Assembly: GCF_034702125.1 (NCBI RefSeq)
Contig: NC_085880.1
Span: 12,934,000 to 12,997,999, forward strand
From: Engraulis encrasicolus
Taxonomy: Eukaryota; Chordata; Actinopteri; Clupeiformes; Engraulidae
Direction of reading: 5' to 3'
DNA length: 64,000 nt
Shown: piece by piece, positions 10,401 through 19,718 of the stretch
How the letters are laid out: each line of letters starts with the position of its first letter
How positions within the stretch are numbered: the stretch's first letter is position 1
Notes under the pieces: model-generated
Seen by the model: only the letters and a program-made list of their open reading frames with translations
What the model was told of the DNA's origin: nothing
Database searches by the model: none
Made by a program: the position numbers and the translations under genes

Positions 10401-12533
10401 GTTCATGAACCTACCCTAGAGCATTCACACACAAAATCTGGGACAAATCCATCCACCCGGTCAGTAGTTATGGGCTAAAGAATAATTCGGCCATCTTGAA
10501 TTCAGCCATCTTGAAAGTGTTGACCTCCAAACTCGAATCAGTTCATGAACCTACCCTAGAGCATTCACACACCAAATCTGGGACAAATCCATCCACCCGG
10601 TCAGAAGTTATGGACCAAAAAAAATTCGTCCATCTTGAATTCAGCCATCTTGAAAGTGTTGACCTCCCAACTCGAAGCAGTTCATGAACCTACCCTAGAG
10701 CATTCACACACCAAATCTGGGACAAATCCATCCACCCGGTCAGAAGTTATGGACCAAACAAAAATTCGGCCATCTTGAATTCAGCCATCTTGAAAGTGTT
10801 GACCTCCAAACTCGAATCAGTTCATGAACCTGCCCTAGAGCATTCACCCAAAAAAATCTGGGACAAATCCAAACATCCGTTCAAAAGTTATCGCGTTAAC
10901 ACGAAAGACCTTACGCGGCTGACGCGGACGCGGACGCGGACGCGGAGGACGCGGAGGACGCGGCGGACGCGGCGGACGCGGCGGACGCGGCGGCGGCGCA
11001 CGCAAAACCATTACATCCCCGACGCTCCGCGTTTCGGGGATATAATTATCTACTATTTTTAACACAATATAGTTTATTTTTCTTGTCTTTTCTCTTTCTC
11101 TACTTGTTAGCACATTGAATTACAATTATGTATGATAATGTGTTATATAAGTCATTTTGATTGATCGATTACTTGATTGAATGAAGCTGGTTATGTGGTT
11201 TGATGATATAATTTTGTTGTGTCTGTCTTTCGTCCTTAGCCTAACGGAGGGGAGCTAGAGCCACTACAAGGTATGAGAATATACATACATTGACTTCACT
11301 GTAACACTTCACGATACATTTCTACGTTGGAAACTGTTGGTTTACGAGTAATATACGAACTTAAAGCAGATGTAAGGTGCAATATACAGTATGTTGCAAA
11401 ATTGTATACCTTACTGATGTACACATACAGTATGTAGATAACTGTACTTTAATAAATAAGTAGTTATTTGAGTCAATTTTAGTCTCTATGTCGTGTCAGA
11501 AACGTTTTATATGGTATATGAATGAGTCTTTGTGAATTTACTGTATACACTAGATCAGCGGTTCCCAAACTTTTTTCCCTGCGCACCCCCTTGTACATTT
11601 CAATGTGGTTCGCGCACCCCCTGAGCGAATATTTTGGTGTGCGGATGGCCACACAAGCATGGATTCACTGTACATTCACTGCACATTATGCATATTCAGT
11701 TTGGGGAATCCTCTTTTCCAGTAGTCTAGGAGTTAAACTACACTTTAGATGGACGCTTCCAGCATACAATTCACCATACAATTAAAAATATCATATTCAG
11801 CTCACGCACCCCCTTATGCCAGGCCGCGCACCCCCAGGGGTGCACGCACCCCAGTTTGGGAAACCCTGCACTAGATAGAGAGTAGCTTTCAATCTCATTC
11901 ATATCACATGTGTTACGAGTATGGTGGAAATGACGGGAATGTGGGAAGACATTCTATTTTGTTCTGCTCTGCTCTATTCAATGACAGTACATAGGTGGAT
12001 CCACTCTCTCAAATGCTTCAAAACCTGTTCAAAACCATTGAACAGAGAAGAATAGAATTTTGATCAGCATATTATGTATCTCAATGGTTCTTCTATTGTA
12101 TTCTGTTCTGTTCTGTTCTATTCTATTCTATTCTATTCTATTCTATTCTATTCTATTCTAGTCTAGTCTATCCTAGTCCAGGTCAGGCTATTGTAGTATT
12201 TGTAGCAATGTGTCTAATATGATTTGTCAATTTACAGGGATGGACTTAATGCCATATGTGAGGGACATCGCTGAGCATCTGCGCTTCAGTGACATGGCCA
12301 AAGTGGCGGCCCGGACGAGGATGCCCGAAGTCCAGATTCAACGTCATAGGAGTGACCATCCCCTGGAAGAAGAAGAACAGGTTGTCAGTCTCCTTAAGGC
12401 CTGGATCGAATACCAAGGTCTGGAAAACGCCAGTGGAAGTCTGATTAGGACCCTGCGCATATGCAAATTAAATGAAAAGGCCAAAACAATTCAACGAATC
12501 TTGACGGAAGCTAGAACTGCAGAACAACCTTGA
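1503..12533 (+). CDS. fas: Fas-type death receptor (TNF receptor superfamily member 6), nine exons
   Basis: This is a type I membrane receptor that, by family, binds Fas ligand outside the cell and recruits FADD through its death domain to activate caspase-8. Joined exons: 1503-1544, 4215-4332, 4513-4650, 4994-5105, 6911-6978, 8879-8980, 9375-9409, 11240-11270, 12238-12533 (942 nt, 313 residues). All have AG/GT borders and matching phases. Residues 10-24 form a hydrophobic signal segment; 36-159 hold three cysteine-rich domains; 166-186 is a membrane helix followed by KKKW; 217-300 is the death domain, with the conserved LLKAW and a tail resembling the Fas end (KAKTIQRIL). Nine coding exons match the human FAS plan. 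The start at 1503 has a good context (A at -3, G at +4); an in-frame ATG at 1530 would give 304 residues and a shorter signal peptide. Introns are packed with mobile elements. The tail-to-tail neighbour is morn4. The FAS assignment is strong; exon 1 is the least certain exon. Confidence 0.92.
1808..1835. repeat. Perfect 13-bp palindrome with 2-bp spacer
   Basis: CCACTGACTTGTA and its exact complement are separated by AA, in fas intron 1. It could extrude as a short hairpin; no function is implied. Confidence 0.85.
2304..2620 (+). mobile_element. tRNA-derived SINE, family 1, copy a
   Basis: It starts with a tRNA-Ser/Leu-like head (A-box-like GTGAGCGGTTAAGGCG, B-box-like GGTTCGACTCC), has a tRNA-unrelated body and ends in CTTTCA repeats. 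A second copy at 25818-26110 is very similar throughout. It lies in fas intron 1. Confidence 0.88.
2626..2945. repeat. Imperfect palindromic (foldback) repeat
   Basis: Outer arms (CCCACAGCTCATTGGTCC at 2628 and complementary copies near 2880-2940) enclose inner arms (TGTTCCCACATGT... at about 2708 versus ...ATGTGGGAACA at about 2863). The right arm is expanded into about four 18-bp tandem units (GGGCTGTGGGACCAA). It looks like a miniature transposon with an amplified end. Confidence 0.6.
4069..4178. repeat. Interrupted (GT)n microsatellite
   Basis: GT units with CTGT, GCGC and ATGT interruptions, close upstream of fas exon 2. Frames across it are artefacts. Confidence 0.95.
4215..4332 (+). 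CDS. fas: fas exon 2 (rest of signal peptide, CRD1)
   Basis: The acceptor is CCACACAG and the donor GTAGGT. Residues 15-53 include the first cysteine-rich repeat (CQHGNYTHEGKTCCMCPMG). It ends in phase 1. Confidence 0.9.
4403..4507. repeat. (TG)n microsatellite next to fas exon 3
   Basis: About 40 pure TG units followed by GCGTGCATGC-type interruptions. It fills most of the 180-bp intron 2 of fas and stops about 5 nt before the acceptor, so it forms the bulk of the region expected to hold branch point and pyrimidine tract. Confidence 0.95.
4513..4650 (+). CDS. fas: fas exon 3 (end of CRD1, CRD2)
   Basis: The acceptor is TTTTAG and the donor GTAGGT; the exon is phase 1 at both ends. It carries eight cysteines spaced as in Fas CRD2 (TTCDWCETGKTY, RCDICLEC). 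A long TG microsatellite ends only a few bases before the acceptor. Confidence 0.93.
4994..5105 (+). CDS. fas: fas exon 4 (end of CRD2, CRD3)
   Basis: The acceptor TTTTTAAG and donor GTAAAT fit the reading frame. The peptide aligns with human FAS over the CTR-x-x-NT-x-C and C-x-x-x-x-FC-x-x-x-x-C-x-x-C-x-PC spacing. Confidence 0.92.
5205..5340 (-). mobile_element. tRNA-derived SINE, family 2, minus-strand copy
   Basis: Read on the - strand it begins GGTGGGGGTGCTGTGGTGCA and runs through GCAGCGCATTAAGGC, a degenerate B box (GGTTCCAGTC) and TGGGTCATTTCCCAGC. The copy at 27741-27930 has the same order of blocks. In fas intron 4. Confidence 0.75.
5391..5720. repeat. Dispersed-repeat fragment with recurring TTATCCCGAAT blocks
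   Basis: AACACCTTATCCCGAATA occurs at about 5500 and 5627, with related TATCCCGG and ATTCGGGA blocks in both orientations (5408, 5429, 5480, 5650, 5667). This looks like an inverted-repeat element; its ends could not be fixed. Confidence 0.5.
5928..6793. mobile_element. TTAA-flanked MITE A (interrupted by another MITE)
   Basis: The left end AGGTGCACTGTGTAAG and the complement of the right end share TGTGGCCAGA, TATTGCA and CTATGCT blocks over about 55 bp. TTAA lies on both sides (5924-5927, 6794-6797), as for piggyBac/Kolobok-type insertions. The left arm is split by the element at 6059-6310. There is no transposase. Without the insert the element would be about 600 bp. Confidence 0.8.
6059..6310. 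mobile_element. MITE with 9-bp target duplication, nested in MITE A
   Basis: Terminal inverted repeats TAGCCTGGTGAACCAG and (complement of right end) TAGCCTGATAAACCAG, 252 bp in all. Direct repeats ACAAAGTAC flank it exactly (6050-6058, 6311-6319). A 9-bp duplication suggests a Mutator-like or Merlin-like mobiliser, but the left flank is itself a short tandem repeat, so the length is not fully certain. Confidence 0.8.
6911..6978 (+). CDS. fas: fas exon 5 (end of CRD3)
   Basis: The acceptor is TTTGTAG and the donor GTATTA. It encodes the last cysteine module (CETGEEVSMPCSKGNDTIC) and is phase 2 in, phase 1 out. Confidence 0.9.
7014..7853. mobile_element. Foldback element with about 200-bp inverted arms
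   Basis: The left arm (from CTCCGCCTAGGAGGTTAT) and the complement of the right arm (CTCCGCCAAGGATGTAAT) share TTTCGGTCGC, TGTCTGTCAGCAGGA, CTCAAAAG and a block on either side of GGAGTTGTTGG. Both arms carry GTTTGTCT-type tandem units. The centre has no transposase frame. The element starts about 35 bp after fas exon 5. Confidence 0.8.
7871..8296. mobile_element. TTAA-flanked MITE B
   Basis: About 90-bp inverted repeats start AGGAACAGTCCTCCTTTTT on the left and AGGAACAGTCCATCCTTTT on the complement of the right. TTAA is at 7867-7870 and 8297-8300. It is 426 bp, non-coding, in fas intron 5. Confidence 0.87.
8879..8980 (+). CDS. fas: fas exon 6 (transmembrane helix)
   Basis: The acceptor is CTTTTCAG and the donor GTAAGT. 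It encodes a Gly/Val/Ile-rich membrane span (VIGVAVGVGIVIVAVIGYL) followed by a basic stop-transfer KKKW. The span starts about six residues after the last cysteine-domain residues, so the juxtamembrane stalk is very short. Confidence 0.93.
9375..9409 (+). CDS. fas: fas exon 7 (cytoplasmic linker)
   Basis: A 35-nt exon between acceptor CCACAG and donor GTTTGT, encoding AKKNDAAPEPNE. It is needed to keep phase between exons 6 and 8. Human FAS has similarly tiny exons here. Confidence 0.75.
9520..9780 (+). pseudogene. LINE reverse-transcriptase ORF, C-terminal relic
   Basis: The conceptual product has the usual end of a fish non-LTR retrotransposon ORF2: YKSLNALGPKY, then RCLRSSESPLLVVPR, then KCWNQLPLQFRTAPT, and after a frame change FKKKLKTALFSSAFG. 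The frame breaks near 9725. The 5' part is absent. It lies in fas intron 7. The clade (L2-like is most likely) cannot be settled by eye. Confidence 0.8.
10087..10262. repeat. Minisatellite of TATTACAC/GTTACACTGGT units
   Basis: About two diverged 85-95-bp units, each built from shorter TTACAYTGGT, GTATTACATGGTATT and GCATATTG blocks. Confidence 0.75.
10317..10880. repeat. Four-copy 140-bp tandem repeat
   Basis: The marker GGACAAATCC recurs at 10441, 10581, 10720 and 10861. Each unit contains ATCCACCCGGTCAGAAGTTATGG, CGGCCATCTTGAATTCAGCC and CATGAACCTACCCTAGAGC in the same order. Copies are highly similar, so the array is young or homogenised. Confidence 0.93.
10917..11000. repeat. GC-rich (GACGCG/GGACGCGGC)n array
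   Basis: A short CpG-dense array of GACGCG hexamers passing into GCGGCGGAC units. On either strand it reads as Arg-Thr or Pro-Arg strings, which are artefacts. Confidence 0.9.
11240..11270 (+). CDS. fas: fas exon 8 (cytoplasmic linker)
   Basis: A 31-nt exon with acceptor GTCCTTAG and donor GTATGA, encoding PNGGELEPLQ. It leads into the death-domain exon in phase 1. Confidence 0.75.
11556..11868. mobile_element. hAT-type MITE with exact 8-bp target duplication
   Basis: It begins CAGCGGTTCCCAAACTTTTT and ends CAGTTTGGGAAACCCTG, an inverted pair. Perfect direct repeats CACTAGAT flank it (11548-11555, 11869-11876). Internal GCGCACCCCC blocks are repeated near both ends. In fas intron 8. Confidence 0.93.
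12090..12170. repeat. (TTCTA)n pentanucleotide repeat
   Basis: TTCTG units pass into about eight perfect TTCTA units and then GTCTA variants, about 70 bp before the death-domain exon of fas. Confidence 0.95.
12238..12533 (+). CDS. fas: fas exon 9 (death domain and stop)
   Basis: The acceptor is TTTACAG; the TGA stop is at 12531-12533. It encodes the whole death domain, beginning MDLMPYVRDIAEHL and ending KAKTIQRILTEARTAEQP. Having the whole domain in one terminal exon is the FAS arrangement. Confidence 0.95.
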
Positions 12534-13073
12534 AATGGTGCTGTGTAGTAGAGTGTTTCATAGGTCTGCAAAGATGACACAACACACTGGAGACCATTTG
12601 TTTTCTTTTATGTTGTAATGAATTGTAAAAAAAAGATTTTATTTTTGTATTTACCAAATGGTTATAGTGGAGACTTACAGTGTATTAGGTACAGCCACCT
12701 CTGATCTCAGGACCAACTCCCTAACCATTGAGCCACAGCAGTCCCAAGGGTTCCATCATGGTGGCAGTAGGACCCCAAGGTTTCATAAGGGCCATTTTCA
12801 CCGCAGGGCCAACTCTAGCCGCGCTGTGCCAAATGGCACTGCAGCTGGTTTTCTCACCTACAGGGCCCAGGGGAGAAAGAGGGCTGGCGCTTGGTGCTAG
12901 GGGCCAGGATTCCTGGCCCAAGTAAGTCCGGATAGAGCCAGAGGCGGGCGGGGTGTAGCCAGTAGCACCAGTAATGGCATAAACACAACACAAGCGACTA
13001 GTGCGACAACGGCGACGGAAGTAATTGACTTTGTATGGATGAGCTGGCACCATACGTCATCATGAATGAATAT
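12534..13073. other. fas 3' flank with a SINE head fragment
   Basis: This holds the fas 3'UTR; no canonical AATAAA is seen in the first 150 bp, so the cleavage site is unresolved. At about 12690-12760 the complement reads like a tRNA-derived SINE head (GTGGCTCAATGGTTAGGGAG). Nothing else is recognisable up to 13073. Confidence 0.5.
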
Positions 13074-13440
13074 GAATGAGTGAATATACCTTTATTGCCC
13101 CGGGGGGAATTTGTTTTGCGTTTTGGGAACACTTGATCATACAGACAATTATGACATCATACAAGGACAAGACTAAAAAACCAACAAAACATACAAAGTA
13201 TTCAAATAAAAAATAAAAAGTCCTGGCAGAATAGAAATAATTAAATTATAAATCCTATATACATTTAGTATATTAAAGTTATTATATTAACTCTGTCTGA
13301 ACTGAACTTGCTTCTAGGCACAAAGGATGTTAACCCTCTATTAGTTTTAAAAAATGGTAACCTGTATCTCTGTCTGTATCTGTATCTGTATGTCCAGATG
13401 GGAGGAGGGACTATTCAAAGAAAAGGGGTTGGGATGGATC
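13074..13440 (-). pseudogene. LINE 3'-end relic, minus strand
   Basis: On the - strand a frame reads RYRLPFFKTNRGLTSFVPRS, the pattern ending many fish LINE ORF2 proteins (RYR-x-x-x-x-KTNR-x-x-x-SF-x-P). It is followed by A-rich sequence and a conserved tail whose complement is TTTATTGCCCCGGGGGGAA. There is no intact ORF. Confidence 0.6.
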
Positions 13441-13705
13441 ATCTACTATTTTTAATGCCAAGCTGGTAGTGAACTCATCAGAGATTTGCCTGATACTTTT
13501 AACTTCTGTTCCACCCCTCCCTGCTCTTGGATTGGATCCCTATTTAGCACTTTGGGATGAGCTTCCATGCTGCCTTTCAGATTGATCGATAGACGACTGT
13601 GCATAGCAACATGTGATTTACCAGGCTACTCCTCAGTAGCACGACTGGTGACCTGGCACATCACAAGACTACTTAATAATGACTTGAAATGAAATGAGTA
13701 GTATA

Positions 13706-14631
13706 CAGTATATCACGAAAGTGAATACACCCCTCACAGTTTTGCAGATTTTTGAGTGTATCTTTTCATAGGAAGAGATTACAGAAATGTAACTTTGACA
13801 CAATGATTAGTGACCTTTTAACAACATATTTAACCGCTTAAATTTCTTGTTCACTCAGAAAAAAACAAAATACAGCCAATAATGTTTGAACATGTACTCA
13901 CAAAAGTGAGTACACCCCAGATTAACATCCGGTAGAGAAGGGGCTATGTTGGCTTGAATCGTCTCAAAATGAATAAAAATCCATATCCTTGGTCTGTTCA
14001 TCTCTCTTGAGACCAAGATAAACAAATTTGCTTTAGATGGTGTCAAGCATGTGTGGTGGTAAACAAGTGAGTTTTACAAAAAAGGTGTATCCTCTCATAA
14101 GCCAAGCATGGTAGTGGGACTGATATGGTTTGGGGATGCATGAATGCTGTCAACATTGGCAATCTGAAATACACCTAAAAGAAACATGCATGTCAACATG
14201 CACTGTGACTACTGAAGCAGATCATGATATTCTCCATAGGATTGCATTCAAATCTCACACCAATCTATTTAAGCCAGATGCAGACTCAAAATGTAAAAGT
14301 TCAATGCAAAGAAAGGTTGAAACGCACACTGATGACCTCCCTTGTCATCCCTTTTCATTTCATTTCATTTCGAGACGATTTGAGCCAACATAGCCCCTTC
14401 TCTACCGGATTTTAATCTGGGGTGTACTCACTTTTGTGAGTACATGTTCAAACATTAATGGCTGTATTTTGTTTTTTTCTGAGTGAACAAGAAATTTAAG
14501 CGGTTACATATGTTGTTAAAAGGTCACTAATCATTGTGTCAAAGTTACATTTCTGTAATGCTTTCCTATGAAAAGATATACTCAAAAATCTGCAGAACTG
14601 TGAGGGGTGTATTCACTTTCGTGATATACTG
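13706..14631 (+). mobile_element. Decayed Tc1/mariner element with long inverted repeats
   Basis: TA dinucleotides flank it (13704-13705, 14632-14633). The arms are about 240 bp and begin CAGTATATCACGAAAGTGAA on both ends. Each arm has an outer (GAAAGTGAATACACCCC) and an inner (AAAAGTGAGTACACCCC) motif, the IR/DR layout of Sleeping Beauty-like Tc1 transposons. The centre keeps transposase scraps at about 13990-14240 (GGTGTCAAGCATGTGTGG, GGTTTGGGGATGCATGAATG) with stops and a large deletion. Confidence 0.93.
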
Positions 14632-14633
14632 TA

Positions 14634-17600
14634 TCTGGTACATTACAAAGTGACTTTTTTAAACTAGAGGATCAGTTATTGGCAATAATGAAATGAGGGT
14701 GTAAATAGTTTTGTCAATGACTATTTTTATCGGCATATAGATATATTTTTTAAATTGTGTGAAATTGTGCTGCCACTTGGTCAGGACGCCCTTTTAAAAA
14801 ATCTCAACGGGTTTATTTTCCTGGTAAAATAAACGTCAGCACTCACTGAGCGCAAGTAAGTTACTAGGCCTATGGGATGTTTTTGGGTGTTATTACTTGT
14901 ATTTGTGTATTTGTGTGCATCAGTATTATCACATGTCCAGAAGTGATTGTCTAAATACACAGGTTGGGGTTGAAGCCTCCTGTCTTGTCATTGCTTCAGG
15001 GTTAGGCCTACTGTTGTGTACAAACATATTATGGTCATCAGCATCATCAACAATAATAATAATTTAATGGCTATGCAAAAACAAATAATATCCTAAGTCA
15101 GGATTATTAATACATCTCACTTTGTTTGGGTTTGATTTGCATATTATCATAGTTAAAGTGTTTTCTTTATTAAGATTAAGGGGATATTTCTATTTCTTTT
15201 TTCTTTTCTTTCTTGTTTTTTTTCTTTCTTTCTTTGGTTTTAATGGGTTTGCATGTGAACTTTTCAATTACAATTCAACAGATTTTTACAGTGGTGGGTT
15301 GTTTAAGACCATAACCATCATAATGGTCTATACTGAGTGAGACTGTTTTGAATATTGACTTTAAAGCTATATTTTTGTATTTTTGGGTGAGTCGTTTTCT
15401 CCTTTTGAATAAAATAACATGTCTAAAGTAGCCTATACTAAATCAATGGTTTGGACCTTGCAGTATCACCATATGACCACACAGGGGCACTGCTGCTCAC
15501 ATATCAGCCAGAGATAGTGCTCATACCTTTGTTATTATCTGATGCCTGTTTTTAGTGGACAAGATTTAGCAATATATGTTTTAGCATTCAGACTGGTTTT
15601 AAAGACACTGAACCCCCGAGGTCAGGAAATAAATTGCATTGCTGATGATAAACACATAGCAGCAGCTTGTTAAAAGGAATGTCTGACATTGTTCCACAAC
15701 ATAAAGGCAGCCATCCATAATTTGAGGCTGAGATTGGCATTTATGTCCAGGAGTATGAGAGGACCACATGAAATGCAAAAAGCAAGCATCATACAGGGAG
15801 TCGGTTGTCAGGCAAAGAGAAAGGTTGATTCATGTTGACACATTTAAACGCAATTAAGTTATACCAAGCAAAGAGCCCGGTATATGTTTCCTAAACCCCT
15901 ACTTCTTGCGCCGTTTGAATGACAGCTCTTTGCTCCGGCAGAAAAGAACCATAGGAGTCTGGCGCTGAGTGAATAATCAACCTGCATGTAAATTCTCGCA
16001 GAGTGAACTGAAAGTGGTTGTCATGGCGACAAGCCTCCCTCTCAAGGTGAAAGTCCAGGCATATGCCACAAAAGCTATTTATACATTATGACTGAGAAGG
16101 AATATGGGAGGAAATTATATATACACATGTGAAAAGTACACAGACTTGAGCAATGTATCTCAGTGTCCCCCCCAAGCCGTATGTGCTGTGGCCCCCACAC
16201 GGCCATAAAGACAAGAGGAATTCAATACGACTAAAAGGCTTTTTATTGTCACTGTTGTGAAATATGTCATTCAGCTGAGTGAACTGGCAGTGAGCTACCT
16301 GTTTTTTTGGGGGGGCAGTCCCCGGTGCAGCATCTTAGTGGGTCTCCATCAACTTAAAGATGACCCTAATCAAGAGAGTGACTGCTAATTGGCTGGGTGT
16401 TTTTTTAGTGCCACCTAAATACTTTGATTGGGTGTCAGGATTTATAGGCGAATGGCAAACACAAACCAGCATGCACCATATGGCCACATGGTATAGTGAG
16501 GGTAATATTGTATCTGAGCCTGGTAAATAAGCTAGGCCTACTTGGTGTATTACTTGTGTCACCAAAGCGAGATTTGTTTTGCTTTGTATACCAGATTTAT
16601 TTCTGATATAGCCTGCCTAACACCCCCCCCCCCACACACACACACACACACACATACACACACACACCTCCCTCAAAAATATATAATAATAAAGACACAT
16701 ATCAACACAAGCAGTACGCAATGAAAATGTATTTCATAAATCACCGTCACACAATGTAGAATTCAGTATTCAGTATATCTGAGTGCACAATTATTGGAAG
16801 TGGACCAAAGTGTTCATTGACAAATACTGCAGTACAGAATGAATAATAGCACTTTCAGAAACACTCTCCAGAGTTTTAGCTATTGCCAGTGGGCTCCCAT
16901 AAGGCCATAGTACAGTATTAGGCCATCCCCCAGGTGCATAGTATTTCACTAGCGTCTTACTGTCGTAACAACTAGTGAAATGTAACCCAACACACCACAC
17001 TACTCTGGTCATTCGGATATGTCAAAGAGTTAATGAATCCACCTCAAGAAAGATAAGAGAAACTACCTCGAGAAAACTGATATGAGATGCAAATATGATG
17101 TATAGGTCCCTCCCACGTCAAGTATCAAGTAGCCTACAAACAAACATAACAGTAGAATGACACAGAAAACATTAAAATATGTATAATCCACACAAACACA
17201 TCAAATACCCGAAAAATTCCCTTTATCCCATGGAAAACACTGTAAACTCGAAGTGACGGAATGATTTCAAAGGAGACATCTACTTCTTAATCATACTGTC
17301 AAAGGTTTTCAGCCAGGAGATTGCAACATGCAGATGTTCCTATGTAGGTACGATCTTAATGCTGGTATATGGAGAACAAAATGAATAAATTATTCAATTT
17401 ATGTACGACATGACCTTTTACATTTAATTATGCATATGTACACGACTGAATCCTAAATAACCTACAAGGATTTGAACTCCTTGCCGCTAAATAGCAGGTC
17501 ACATTATCATTAAGAGAAACAGTAAGGCAATTCTGAACTATAGACATCACTGAAATATACTGTAGGTTCGGGGGGGGGGGGGGGGGGGAATGTGCAGATT

Positions 17601-18391
17601 GATTCTGCCACTGCCAACTTTAGTTAATGGTCTCCTCAACGCCAGAAGACTTGCTCATAAGCAGTTCTAACACTGTCCAAGAAGACTTGATTGAACTGAC
17701 TATTTTGCGCTCCATAGCTCTTTCCAGACATAACAAAGCTGGCAGAGTCAGCATTGTCTCTGGGGGCTAGGCATTTTCAGTGTAGTACGCCACATATATA
17801 TATCCAACATCCTCTGTGGTCGTTCCAGAACGTATACTAATGCACGACAGATGATTGATGCGGAGAATAATTCCCAGATTGTTTGAGGGTGACAGTGACA
17901 GGTGACATGGCTATTTATACAGTAAGTATGCTGGGATAATAACACCTCTCTCTCTCCCTCCCTCTCTCTCTCTTTCTCTCTCTCCCTCCCTCTCTCTCTC
18001 TTCTGCAGAGGAGAGCAAATTAGGCAACATTTAGAATGCTTTTACTGCCACAGACGGTTCCCAGCGAAGCAATGTTACATTCTCTAACTCGACGTTGCTT
18101 GTTTTTTAGTTCCCTTCTTTTTTTCTTTTTCTTCTTTTCATTTTCAAAGTGCTCAACGGATCTCAGGATTTCATAAGCATGAGATGTGGAGGAGTTGTTA
18201 GTATGCAATTGGGAGGCAGAGCTGCACCAATTCAGTGCAGAACAAAGTTGAGGTCCATTCACACGCGGCACTGAATTGGACTGAAAAGGCTGTAGATTCA
18301 GCATCAAGTCAATGAAATTCAAATAATAAAAACAACCTGCAATGCGTAAACCCATAATATACACATATTGTATGTAGCAGAATTGCTACTG

Positions 18392-18466
<75 letters not shown>

Positions 18467-19335
18467 AATAGGACTGTAATACATCTCAACCGGTGCTGAA
18501 AATGTGACACTGTCAATTTAAAACTGAGCTATGAGACACTGATTGTTTCACCAACACATCAGAGTGATGGAAACACGGAATAATTATATAGTATATATAT
18601 AAAAAACATTACAGTACACTGAAGGGTTGTGTATTGAGCAGCTGAAAAAATGTTTCCCTTCATGAGAAAGCAAAAATATGTAGGAATCCCCATCCAGTCA
18701 CATGGCAATGTTTCCCTTCTTTAAAGGCAAAGGCCGACTCCAAAATGTTCACTCATGCGCCGAAGCGAAGTGAGAGTAAACATTTTGGACAAAGCCAAAG
18801 TGAAGACAAACAGAATCTATCATAAAAAGTGATGTAGTACTAACTTGCCCTCGTAGACTCACGTTTAGAGGCCAAAGTCACCCCCCACCCCACACCCCAC
18901 CCACCCTTCCACCTTTTCACCCTTTAAAAAGTCCAAAGGTTACTACATTCCCATTTCTGTCCATTTAGCAGCTTAGCCATGTGTGCGGTGCCTGTCTACT
19001 GTTGGAACAGGAAATTGATAAGGTGTTGTCAGATAACAGCTAAGCCAATTTGCATGTTAGGAGTATGGCTCACTCACTGGATGTTTTATCAGCAGTCTGA
19101 CAGCTTGACAAAAACATGAATGTCTTGTTTCGAAACAGCACATTTTGAAAGGCATGTTATTATTGTTTTTTTTTTTAACAGACTAATTGACTGCAGTGGC
19201 AAAAATGTGTCTTGGCTATTAAGAAATGGCCAAAAACACCTCAACTGTAGATGTTCTCTAATTGTAGACGCACATAGAAACAAAGCAAAGTAAAAGGTTT
19301 ACCAATTCCGTGCCTTTTGAGCTTTTGACAGACAT
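14634..19335. other. fas-morn4 intergenic region, mostly featureless
   Basis: No coding exon is recognised. It contains a CA repeat (16633-16668), a run of 19 G (17570-17588), CT-rich tracts (17942-18002) and a (GT)35 tract (18395-18464). A TTTATT near 16238 is an AATAAA on the morn4 strand, but it lies almost 6 kb from the morn4 stop, so its use is uncertain. Confidence 0.6.
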
Positions 19336-19340
19336 CTGGG

Positions 19341-19566
19341 CTGTCACCAAGTTGTTAGTGGAATAGCTCGGTAACTACACATTGTCAGACTTGATCACTT
19401 TTGGTTACTACAAGTTGTTGGTCTGATAGCTCTCGGTAACTACAAGTTGTTAGTCTGATAGCTCTCGGTAATTACAAGTTGTTAGTCTGATAGCTCTTGA
19501 ATAGTACAAGTTGTTAGTCTGATAACTCTCTGTAATGTCAAGTTGTTAGTCTGATAGCTCTTGTTA
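19341..19566. repeat. About 40-bp minisatellite, five to six units
   Basis: The unit ACAAGTTGTTAGTCTGATAG plus CTCTCGGTAACT recurs at about 19350, 19409, 19447, 19477, 19507 and 19540. The later copies are nearly identical. Confidence 0.85.
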
Positions 19567-19638
19567 CATGGATAAATTAAGTGTTTTGGTGATCTGCTCC
19601 TGAGGATGGAGCACAGCAGCAAATGGATGAAGCCAAGA

Positions 19639-19684
19639 CTGAGCAGTAGCAGCAGCAGCAGCTGCAGCAGCAGCAGCAGCAGCG
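19639..19684. repeat. (CAG)n trinucleotide repeat
   Basis: About 15 AGC units with one CTG interruption. It is not in a recognised exon. Confidence 0.95.
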
Positions 19685-19718
19685 ATGGGACAGACTGGCC
19701 CGACACAAGGCGAGAGAG

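Larger units (their letters stand above)
9822..11045. mobile_element. Composite element carrying three tandem arrays
   Basis: The left end TATATCCCCAAAACGCGACG and the complement of the right end TATATCCCCGAAACGCGGAG make an imperfect inverted repeat. Inside are a TTACACTGGTA-type array (10087-10262), about four 140-bp units (10317-10880) and a GACGCG array (10917-11000). No coding frame is credible. Confidence 0.6.

Noticed and set aside
10496..11062. Two + strand frames with near-identical starts at 10496 and 10775
   Set aside because: They are the same segment of a 140-bp tandem repeat read twice, ending in an Arg-Thr array from GACGCG units.
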